A stretch of 10,286 nt of DNA from Acidobacteriota bacterium. GTDB taxonomy: Bacteria; Acidobacteriota; Blastocatellia; RBC074. Shown here piece by piece: positions 1 through 6,141 of this stretch. The notes beneath the pieces are model-generated. The model was not told the origin of the DNA, searched no databases, and worked only from the letters and a program-made list of their open reading frames with translations. Within the stretch, counting starts at the first letter, position 1; every line of letters begins with the position of its first letter. The position numbers and the translations under genes were made by a program. The DNA lies in contig JABFSD010000613.1 in NCBI GenBank assembly GCA_013140935.1, positions 1-10,286 on the forward strand, given 5' to 3'.

Positions 1-453
1 ATGCCACAATCATTGTCATCGGTTTTGATTCATCTGGTGTTTAGCACGAAGCACCGCGAGCCTTTGATCACGCCTGAGATCGAACCGGATTTGCACGATT
101 ACATGGGCGGCATTTTTCGTGCATTGGATTGCCCTTCGTTATTGATTGGCGGGACGAGCGATCACGTACACGCGCTTTTCGTGTTGTCGCGCACCGTCAC
201 CATCGCTGACGTCGTCGGTGACGTGAAAAGCGGTTCGTCAAAATGGATCAAAACCAAAGGCGAGTTATATCAGGCGTTTCAATGGCAGGCGGGTTACGGC
301 GCGTTTTCGGTGAGCCAATCCGGGCTGGTGAAGGTGAAAGATTACCTCGCCAATCAGAAACATCATCATCGCAAATCCACGTTTCAGGATGAGTACCGGT
401 TGATCTGCAAAAAGCACAGCGTTGAGATTGATGAACGATATGTTTGGGACTGA
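1..453 (+). CDS. tnpA: IS200/IS605-family Y1 transposase (TnpA)
   Basis: This is a 150-residue single-domain HUH transposase of the Transposase_17 (Y1) type. Enzymes of this family cut and rejoin single-stranded DNA at subterminal hairpins. The HUH metal-binding motif is seen as H55-V56-H57 within a DHVH context. The probable nucleophile is Tyr115, in the stretch KDYLANQ, followed by the family's typical His-rich NQxxHHR segment. The protein ends in DERYVWD, a common ending of this subfamily as I recall it. The start is the first base of the window; the N-terminus (MPQSLSSVLIHLVFSTK) matches where family members begin, so the ORF looks complete. Any ribosome binding site and the left element end lie outside the window. 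No TnpB/IscB partner follows. It could instead be a domesticated RAYT-like enzyme, but the compact Y1 layout favours an IS200-like element. Confidence 0.88.
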   Translation: MPQSLSSVLIHLVFSTKHREPLITPEIEPDLHDYMGGIFRALDCPSLLIGGTSDHVHALFVLSRTVTIADVVGDVKSGSSKWIKTKGELYQAFQWQAGYGAFSVSQSGLVKVKDYLANQKHHHRKSTFQDEYRLICKKHSVEIDERYVWD

Positions 454-545
454 AGCAGCCGGTTCGAGTTCTGGCAGTTCAGGCTTGAAGCCGGTAAGAT
501 GCGATTGCTTCCCCATCAAATAGCAAAGCAGAAAGGAGTGTAACC

Positions 546-1127
546 ATGACCGCAACCACACAACTCGCGCCCCAACCCGAAGTCGCACCACGAGCGTTCG
601 GTTTGCCCTTCACCTTGATTGATCCTGAAAAACAACTGGAATGGGTCAACGGACACGCGGAGGTAAAAGAAATGGCCGGAGCAAGACACAGCCGCATTGG
701 AGTAAAACTAAGCGCCAGATTGGACACGTTTGTCGAAGAACATCATCTCGGAGCCGTTTATGGCCCGGATGCTACGTTCACCATCGGCCCGCGCGAACGC
801 ATTCCCGATGTGTCTTTCGTCACCGCCGCGCGCATTCCGCCCGAAGGCGACCCCATCGGCCCGTGGAAGATTGCGCCTGACCTCGCGGTTGAAATCGTCT
901 CGCCTAACGATTTAATCGAAGAGGTCGAGACGAAAATCAGGGAATACTTCGCGGCGGGCGTACAACAAGTTTGGTTGGTTTCGCCGCAGCTTCAAACCGT
1001 CAGCATTTACGATGCGTTGACCAAAGTGACCATCCTGCAAGCCGGTGACGAACTGACCAGTCCCGCGTTGCTGCCCGGCTTTCGTTGTCCGGTAGCGGCA
1101 CTGTTTCAACCGATTGCGCGCAACTGA
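546..1127 (+). CDS. Uma2 family (DUF820) putative endonuclease
   Basis: This is a 193-residue protein with the restriction-endonuclease-like fold of the Uma2/DUF820 family (PF05685). Visible signatures are RIPDVSFV (Asp88), APDLAVEIVSPND (Glu116 in the core) and the K130-IREYFAAGVQQVWLV block, which together fit a PD-(D/E)xK-type active site. The start is supported by an AAGGAG ribosome binding site at 533-538, seven bases before ATG. Family members occur as many paralogues in some bacteria. Their biological role and DNA substrate are poorly known, so the nuclease activity is inferred from fold. It lies 92 bp after the transposase and converges with pnp across a shared terminator. No partner methylase or toxin-antitoxin mate is nearby. 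The residues before about 25 are a variable N-terminal extension. Confidence 0.88.
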   Translation: MTATTQLAPQPEVAPRAFGLPFTLIDPEKQLEWVNGHAEVKEMAGARHSRIGVKLSARLDTFVEEHHLGAVYGPDATFTIGPRERIPDVSFVTAARIPPEGDPIGPWKIAPDLAVEIVSPNDLIEEVETKIREYFAAGVQQVWLVSPQLQTVSIYDALTKVTILQAGDELTSPALLPGFRCPVAALFQPIARN

Positions 1128-1155
1128 TACTCACTCGCACCGCAATTCCAAAAAC

Positions 1156-1199
1156 AACAAAAGCACGATGAAACGGCTTCGTTCCATCGTGCTTTTGTT
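1156..1199. terminator. Bidirectional intrinsic terminator between convergent genes
   Basis: Two 20-base arms (1156-1175 and 1180-1199) pair around a GCTT loop with one mismatch (1171/1184). The outer end is A-rich on the left and T-rich on the right (TTTTGTTTTG on +, TTGTTGTTTTTGG on -), so the structure can end transcripts from both strands. It lies 29 bp after the Uma2 stop and 21 bp after the pnp stop. Confidence 0.85.
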
Positions 1200-1219
1200 T
1201 TGCTGTGACTTGATGACGC

Positions 1220-3469
1220 TTACCGCCGACCGCGTCCGCCGCCACCGCCGCTAGGACGACGGTCGCGTCCACCGCCACCGCCGCTGCCACCGCCACGGCG
1301 TCCACCGTCACGATCACGATAGCCGCCGCCTTCGCGGTTGCCTGCGTCATCGCCGCCTTCTTCACCACCTTCGCCGCCGCCTTCGCCGCCATCCATCAGC
1401 GCGCGTTTGCTCAGGCGAATCTTGTTGCCTTCGACGCCCAGACATTTGACGAGGACTTGCTGGCCTTCGGTCAGTTCGTCGCGCACGTCGTGTACGCGAT
1501 AGGGCGCGATTTCGCTGACGTGCAACAGGCCTTCGGTGCCGGGGAAGATTTCGATGAACGCGCCGAAATCCACGATGCGCGTGACCGTACCCAGATACGT
1601 CGCACCCGGTTCGGCTTCGGCGGTGATGTCTTTGACCATCTGCAACGCCATTGCGCCCGCTGCGCCATCCGCCGTAGCGATGCTCACGCGACCGCTGTCT
1701 TCCACATCGATTTTCGCGCCCGTCTGTTCGACGATGCCGCGAATGATCTTGCCGCCCGGGCCGATGAGATCACGAATCTTGTCGGTCGGAATCATCAGCG
1801 TGATGATGCGCGGCGCATACTTGCTGATTTCAGCGCGCGGCTCCGGCAACACTTCGGCCATCTTGTCGAGGATGTACATACGGCCTTTGCGCGCCTGTTC
1901 CATCGCTTCGGCCAGAATCGCAGCGTTGAGGCCGCCGATCTTGATGTCCATCTGCAAGGCAGTGATGCCGTCGCGCGTACCGGCGACTTTGAAATCCATA
2001 TCGCCGTAATGATCTTCAGCGCCCGCGATGTCGGTTAGCACGGCGTATTTGCCGCCTTCCATCACGAGGCCCATCGCTACGCCCGCCACCGGCGCTTTGA
2101 GCGGAACGCCTGCGTCCATCATCGCCAACGCACCGCCGCACACCGTCGCCATCGAAGATGAGCCGTTCGATTCGGTGATGTCAGACACGACGCGCACAAC
2201 ATAAGGCCATTCGGTGTCGTCGGGCATGACGGCTTCGAGCGCGCGATGCGCCAGCGCGCCGTGGCCGATTTCGCGGCGTCCGGGGCTGCCGGTGCGTCCG
2301 GTTTCACCGACCGAGAAGGGCGGAAAGTTGTAATTCAAAATGAAGCGGCGCTTGATCTCGCTGAACTCGATACTGTCTAGATATTGCACGTCTTGCGAAG
2401 TGCCCAACGTCGCCGTGACGATGGCTTGCGTTTCGCCGCGCGTGAACAGCGCCGAACCGTGCGGACGCGGCAACACCGTCGTCTCAATCGTGATCGGACG
2501 AATCTCGCTGAACTTGCGGCCATCGGGACGGCGGCGATTGTTCAGAATGTCATCGCGGAAGATGCGCTCTTTTAACGTGTCGAAAAGTTTGCCCGCCTCT
2601 TTGCGTTTGGCAGGCTCTTCGGCGGGATAACCGGCTTCGCACTCGGTGTGGAGTTCGGCAATTTTCGCGTAGCTTTCAATCTTGCCGTGTTTCGTCACGT
2701 CGAGCGCATCGCGCAGTGAGTCGGTATATTTCGCGGCGATCTCGCCCAACAACTCTTCGTTGATGGCGGGCGTGATGAATTCGCGTTTCTTGATGCCGAG
2801 CTTTTCGCCCATCGCGCGTTGCAACTGGCACAGCTTCTTGATTTCGTTGTGGCCGAACAGCAGGGCTTCGACCATGACCTGTTCGCTGACTTCTTTCGCA
2901 CCGGCTTCGACCATCACGATAGCTTCTTCGCTGCCCGCGAGAATGAGGTTGAGGGCCGAAGCGCGTTGCTCTTCATAAGTCGGATTGACGACGTATTTGC
3001 CTTCGACCAAACCGACGCGTACGCCCGCAATCGGCGTGTGAAACGGAATGTCTGACAGATAGAGCGCCGCCGAAGCACCAGTGATCGAGAGCACGTCAGG
3101 ATCGTTTTCTTTATCCGCCGACATCACCATCGAGATGATTTGCGTTTCGTGCAGATAGCCTTCGGGAAACAGCGGACGCAGCGGACGATCGGTCAAACGG
3201 CAGATGAGAATTTCGCGTTCCGTCGGACGGCCTTCGCGTTTGAAATATCCACCAGGGATGCGGCCTGAGGCGTAACCATATTCGCGGTAATCAACGGTCA
3301 GCGGAAAAAACGATTGGCCGTCTTTGGCTTTGCGGGCGGATACGGCGGAAACCAGAATGACCGTCTCGCCGCAACTGATCAGCACTGCGCCGTCAGCCTG
3401 TTTGGCGATGCGTCCGGTTTCCATGGTGATCTCACGACCACCTAAGTTAATAGCTTGTTTCAAAAACAT
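1220..3469 (-). CDS. pnp: Polyribonucleotide nucleotidyltransferase (PNPase)
   Basis: This is a 749-residue PNPase, the phosphorolytic 3'-to-5' exoribonuclease of the RNA degradation machinery; it acts as a trimer in the cytoplasm. The order is the usual one: first RNase PH domain (about 1-140), helical linker (about 240-310), second RNase PH domain (about 320-550), KH domain with the GPGG loop at 570-573, and S1 domain at about 622-690. Catalytic and phosphate-binding residues are intact: R398-R399, H403, the GSSSM loop at 436-440, and D486 and D492 in the GAEDHYGDMDF stretch. From 693 on, a tail of about 57 residues is made almost only of Gly, Arg, Asp and Glu, so the protein is longer than the 711-residue E. 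coli enzyme. The start MFLKQAINLG is preceded by an AGAGGAG-like ribosome binding site near 3479-3486. The gene follows rpsO on the same strand, the widely conserved order. Confidence 0.97.
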   Translation of the reverse strand: MFLKQAINLGGREITMETGRIAKQADGAVLISCGETVILVSAVSARKAKDGQSFFPLTVDYREYGYASGRIPGGYFKREGRPTEREILICRLTDRPLRPLFPEGYLHETQIISMVMSADKENDPDVLSITGASAALYLSDIPFHTPIAGVRVGLVEGKYVVNPTYEEQRASALNLILAGSEEAIVMVEAGAKEVSEQVMVEALLFGHNEIKKLCQLQRAMGEKLGIKKREFITPAINEELLGEIAAKYTDSLRDALDVTKHGKIESYAKIAELHTECEAGYPAEEPAKRKEAGKLFDTLKERIFRDDILNNRRRPDGRKFSEIRPITIETTVLPRPHGSALFTRGETQAIVTATLGTSQDVQYLDSIEFSEIKRRFILNYNFPPFSVGETGRTGSPGRREIGHGALAHRALEAVMPDDTEWPYVVRVVSDITESNGSSSMATVCGGALAMMDAGVPLKAPVAGVAMGLVMEGGKYAVLTDIAGAEDHYGDMDFKVAGTRDGITALQMDIKIGGLNAAILAEAMEQARKGRMYILDKMAEVLPEPRAEISKYAPRIITLMIPTDKIRDLIGPGGKIIRGIVEQTGAKIDVEDSGRVSIATADGAAGAMALQMVKDITAEAEPGATYLGTVTRIVDFGAFIEIFPGTEGLLHVSEIAPYRVHDVRDELTEGQQVLVKCLGVEGNKIRLSKRALMDGGEGGGEGGEEGGDDAGNREGGGYRDRDGGRRGGGSGGGGGRDRRPSGGGGGRGRR

Positions 3470-3496
3470 TTTTATTTATCTCCTCTCAACGACAGA

Positions 3497-3560
3497 GCCA
3501 GTGGTTAGTGGTTAGTGGTCAACGATTCCAGATGAAAACGACTGACGACTAACAACTGAC
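3497..3560 (-). repeat. Imperfect inverted repeat with 7-bp tandem units in the pnp leader
   Basis: Arms 3497-3516 and 3541-3560 match at 16 of 20 positions around a 24-base loop. The left arm contains three head-to-tail copies of AGTGGTT (3500-3520, the last ending in C). The right arm carries diverged complements. On the pnp transcript this hairpin would sit just upstream of the ribosome binding site. It could be a regulatory leader stem or simply a dispersed intergenic repeat; sequence alone does not decide. Confidence 0.55.
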
Positions 3561-3585
3561 AAATAACAACCGGCTAAACAACAAA

Positions 3586-3617
3586 GGCTACGCACACGCA
3601 CGTTGCGTGAGGTAGCC
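3586..3617 (-). terminator. Possible intrinsic terminator between rpsO and pnp
   Basis: GGCTAC (3586-3591) pairs with GTAGCC (3612-3617) and CACGCA (3595-3600) pairs with TGCGTG (3604-3609), with a small internal loop and a three-base apex. On the minus strand the stem is followed by TTTGTTGTTT. It could end rpsO transcripts or reduce read-through into pnp. The internal loop and interrupted T-run keep this uncertain. Confidence 0.45.
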
Positions 3618-3818
3618 GTTTCTTCGGGTTTGAATCGTACTGGTGAAATTCTTATGCACGTGGGCGCTTTTCCTTCAGAACAGGAGGCGCGGCTTGCGTG
3701 ATGCTAGGGCGTTGGAAGACTTCTGCGAAAAACCTGAAGTTAGAAGGAAGCGACACAGTTCAGAAGCGAGATGCGGTCGCGGGTACAGGCTTTCCCAATC
3801 GGTGACAGAAAAAGACAA

Positions 3819-3881
3819 ACGCCGTCACGTTCGGCACACAATAGAAACGGCGTCTCGTTCGTGGTTGGAAGGAGACGCCGT
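3819..3881 (-). promoter_or_regulatory. Alternative hairpins after rpsO (attenuator-like)
   Basis: In transcription order, arm A (3881-3872, ACGGCGTCTC) pairs perfectly over 10 bp with arm B (3856-3847, GAGACGCCGT). The first seven bases of the same motif recur as arm C (3825-3819, ACGGCGT), which can pair with the ACGCCGT of arm B instead. Arm C is followed by a T-rich stretch (TCTTTTTCTG on the minus strand). A-B and B-C cannot form together. Arm A begins about 17 bases after the rpsO stop. A simple terminator is the cautious reading; regulated read-through into pnp is inference. Confidence 0.5.
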
Positions 3882-3898
3882 CAAATTGAAACTCTTGC

Positions 3899-4168
3899 TT
3901 ACTTGCGCAGACCTAACCGACCAATCAGATCGTGGTAGCGGTTGATGTCGCACTTTTTCAAATAATCCAACAGGCTGCGGCGCTGGCTGACCATTTTCAA
4001 CAGGCCGCGACGCGAGTGATTGTCTTTCTTATGGGTTTTGAAATGATCGGTCAATTCATTGATGCGCTTGGTCAACAGCGCGACCTGCACTTCCGGCGAC
4101 CCCGTGTCGCCCGCGTGCTGTTTGAACTGGTCAATGATGCCAGCCGTGGTTTCCTTTGCTAAAGCCAT
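3899..4168 (-). CDS. rpsO: 30S ribosomal protein S15
   Basis: This 89-residue protein is full length for bacterial S15, the primary 16S rRNA-binding protein that binds the central-domain three-way junction of the small subunit and helps form the bridge to 23S rRNA. The conserved core is easily read: [13 protein letters not shown] (with T22-G23-S24), then [12 protein letters not shown] (46-57) and [11 protein letters not shown]. Position 50, His in E. coli S15, is Asn here. ATG at 4168 is preceded by TAGAGGAG at 4181-4188, twelve bases away, a somewhat long spacing. A sigma70-like promoter lies about 100 bp upstream, leaving a leader of roughly 90 bases. In E. coli this leader is where S15 represses its own translation; whether that holds here is not visible. 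pnp follows on the same strand. Confidence 0.97.
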   Translation of the reverse strand: MALAKETTAGIIDQFKQHAGDTGSPEVQVALLTKRINELTDHFKTHKKDNHSRRGLLKMVSQRRSLLDYLKKCDINRYHDLIGRLGLRK

Positions 4169-4264
4169 TACGGAAATTTTCTCCTCTAAATCAAACCATC
4201 ATCAGGCCTTTATCAGGCGATAACTTGCTCTATTTGCGATTGATTGCTGCGTAACAAGCGCGGG

Positions 4265-4293
4265 AGAATAGCAAACGACCCCTGGTCTGGCAA
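4265..4293 (-). promoter_or_regulatory. Sigma70-like promoter for rpsO(-pnp)
   Basis: Reading the minus strand, TTGCCA (4293-4288; five of six consensus bases) is followed after exactly 17 bases by TATTCT (4270-4265; four of six). Transcription would start near 4258 and give a leader of about 90 bases before rpsO. It is the best match I found upstream of any gene in the window, but is unverified. Confidence 0.55.
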
Positions 4294-4382
4294 GATGCCG
4301 AATGGCATCACCAAAAATCCCGCTTAGTTTGCCGTTGCATTTACGCAAACCAGCGCGATGTAGTTTTTTCGTTTCCTTGCTA

Positions 4383-4555
4383 AGGAATGACTTGAAAATA
4401 AAACTGCCAGATCGCTTCTCACCGCTGAGGCGCAGAGGCTTTCGCAGAGTTTACGCAGAGAAGAAAAGAAAATTCCCTCTGCTTCCTCTGCGGTAACTCC
4501 GCGAGACCTCAGCGCCTCAGCGGTGAAATGGCACTCTTAAATTCGAGCCATTCCT
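4383..4555. repeat. Nested MITE-like palindrome after the propeller gene
   Basis: This 173-bp element is a two-level inverted repeat. Outer arms 4383-4408 and 4530-4555 match at about 20 of 26 positions, starting with a perfect AGGAATG/CATTCCT. Inner arms start with a perfect 15-bp stem (4419-4433 with 4512-4526) and continue imperfectly through GCAGAG-rich sequence to an AT-rich centre near 4462-4475. No clear target-site duplication is seen and no protein is encoded. It starts five bases past the stop codon of the gene ending at 4561 and may also end its transcripts. The rest of the gene-free stretch 4169-4560 holds only the rpsO leader and promoter and a small inverted repeat (4294-4309). 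Confidence 0.75.
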
Positions 4556-4560
4556 AACGA

Positions 4561-6141
4561 TCAATGGGCGACCGCAGCGACGGTCTGCTGCATCTCGGCC
4601 AATTGTTTTTTCAGCACTTGCAAATGCTGCACGGCGCTGCGTCCGACTTTGCGGTCGGCTCCGTTCGCCATGCGCGAGAGCGATTGCAACTGATCTATCA
4701 ACATCGGTTGCGGATAAGTGCCCGGCGCAGTGACTAACTGTTTGCGCACCTCACGCAAGCGCGCCGTTGCCGCTTCAGAACCGCCGGGCTGTTTCAGCGT
4801 TTCGTCAATTTGCTGTACGAGTTTGCGCGCGTCCGCCATCACGTCGCGCAGTTGCAAATTGAGGGTGAGTTGTTCAGCTAAATCGGCTTGTGTCACACCA
4901 TCTTTTGCCAAACGCGGGTCGAGTTTGACGGTGAGCGTTTGCGTTTGCGACCACTCTCCGGCAGAAAGTTTGATTTGATATTTACCGGGCACGACCAACG
5001 GCCCATTGTTGTCGTAGCGCAAATCCCACACGAAACGATTCAACCCCAGCTTGCGACTCAACGCTGCCGCTTGTCCGCCGCCTCTGCCGGGGCCGCGCAT
5101 TTCCTGATCGCCGTCGCCGCCGCTTGGTCGCTCGCCTTGTCGCGCCGGAGCTTTGTCAGTCACGGTGCGAATCACTTTGTTCGTTGCGTCTATAGTTTCC
5201 AGTTTGAGGATTTCGAGCTTGAGTTCGCCGTTCGGTTCAGCGGCTAAGACATAATCAAGATGCGCGCCGTTGGGCGGATGTTCCGGCTGCCCCGGACGCG
5301 CCGCCATCGGCGTGTAACGCGTTCGATAGGCCGCACGCGGCGCGAGCAACGCAGCGTTGGCCGCTTGCACTTCTTCACTCAACTGATGCAGCGGCGTCAC
5401 GTTGTCCAATATCCAAAACGCACGCCCCATCGTCGAAAGCACCAGGTCTTGTTGATGTACGCGAATGTCGGTGATCGGCGTCACGGGCAAATTCAACTGC
5501 AACGATTGCCAATGCGCGCCGCTGTCGAACGAAACGTACATCCCTGATTCCGTGCCCGCATATAACAAGCCTTCACGATCCGGGTCTTCACGCACGACGC
5601 GCACGGGGTTGTCGTTAGGAATACCGTCGGTGAGCTTCTTCCACGTCGCGCCGTAATCATCCGTCGCGTAAAGATAAGGCTGCCAGTCGTTCAACAAATA
5701 ACGATAGACCGCGATGTAAGCCGCGCCTTTGCGATGAGGCGAAGGCTCGATGTTTTGCACGCGTCCGCCCGGCGGCAAGTCGGCGGGCGTAACGTTCTTC
5801 CAGTTTTTGCCGTTGTCGCGCGACACATAAACCGGGCCGTCGTTCGCGCCTGACCACAGTACGCCGGGTTCGCGCACGGCTTCACGAAAGGCATAGATCG
5901 TCGAATAAACCTCTTCGCCCGTGATGTCGCGGGTGATCGGTTCGCCCGAAATGACTTGCTTGTCGGCTTCGTTCGCGGTGAGGTCGGGACTGATGACGCT
6001 CCACGTCACGCCTTCATCCATTGAGCGATGAACTACGTGCGAGCAGTGATAAAGCACGCGCGGATTGTGCGGCGAAACGTCCATCGGCGAGACGCGCTGA
6101 AAGCGATACAAAATATCTTTCGGGTTGTGACCGTAACGATT
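4561..6141 (-). CDS. Asp-box/VPS10-type beta-propeller protein, C-terminal part (after frameshift)
   Basis: This encodes residues about 504-1029 of the secreted propeller protein begun at 7649. It continues it without loss: the first part ends SYWVHPQ and this frame resumes NRYGHNPKDI, matching the family pattern as I recall it. The open frame extends upstream to 6267, but that extra sequence is out-of-frame shadow. Four further Asp-box motifs are visible (SMDEGVTW about 543, SRDNGKNW about 610, TDDYGATW about 663, SFDSGAHW about 707), completing the propeller region. A linker rich in Gly, Arg and Pro (about 838-862) leads to a small C-terminal beta domain (LNRFVWDLRYDNNG to LTVKLDPRL, about 870-914). 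A helical, probably coiled-coil tail (about 920-1029) follows. The stop TGA is at 4563-4561. Ligand or enzymatic activity is unknown; 'glycosyl hydrolase' labels for this family are not well supported by visible catalytic residues. Confidence 0.8.
   Translation of the reverse strand, partial: NRYGHNPKDILYRFQRVSPMDVSPHNPRVLYHCSHVVHRSMDEGVTWSVISPDLTANEADKQVISGEPITRDITGEEVYSTIYAFREAVREPGVLWSGANDGPVYVSRDNGKNWKNVTPADLPPGGRVQNIEPSPHRKGAAYIAVYRYLLNDWQPYLYATDDYGATWKKLTDGIPNDNPVRVVREDPDREGLLYAGTESGMYVSFDSGAHWQSLQLNLPVTPITDIRVHQQDLVLSTMGRAFWILDNVTPLHQLSEEVQAANAALLAPRAAYRTRYTPMAARPGQPEHPPNGAHLDYVLAAEPNGELKLEILKLETIDATNKVIRTVTDKAPARQGERPSGGDGDQEMRGPGRGGGQAAALSRKLGLNRFVWDLRYDNNGPLVVPGKYQIKLSAGEWSQTQTLTVKLDPRLAKDGVTQADLAEQLTLNLQLRDVMADARKLVQQIDETLKQPGGSEAATARLREVRKQLVTAPGTYPQPMLIDQLQSLSRMANGADRKVGRSAVQHLQVLKKQLAEMQQTVAAVAH

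Larger units (their letters stand above)
3470..3898 (-). other. rpsO-pnp intergenic spacer / pnp leader
   Basis: This stretch of about 430 bases has no convincing gene. It holds, in the direction of transcription, a two-hairpin arrangement just after rpsO (3819-3881), about 200 bases with no structure I can name, a terminator-like hairpin at 3586-3617, and a repeat-built hairpin at 3497-3560 just ahead of the pnp ribosome binding site. A GTG-initiated reading frame at 3643-3945 (+) runs into the end of rpsO on the other strand, has no ribosome binding site and shows no recognisable domain, so I do not call it. I saw no clear -35/-10 pair for a separate pnp promoter. Confidence 0.5.

Noticed and set aside
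1220..1395. Triplet-repeat array as a CRISPR or satellite
   Set aside because: The GCC/ACC periodicity is explained by codons for the Gly/Arg/Asp tail of PNPase. There are no spacers or constant repeats.
1457..2038. 193-codon + strand frame opposite pnp
   Set aside because: It is antisense to the conserved core of PNPase, whose frame shows family motifs throughout. The composition reflects the codon bias of the real gene read backwards.
3643..3945. 100-residue GTG-initiated frame on the + strand between pnp and rpsO
   Set aside because: It has no ribosome binding site and no recognisable domain, runs into the rpsO coding region on the other strand, and covers the hairpin arms that explain this spacer better.
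4302..4496. 64-codon + strand frame in the rpsO-upstream spacer
   Set aside because: Most of it lies inside the nested palindrome, and it has no ribosome binding site or domain.
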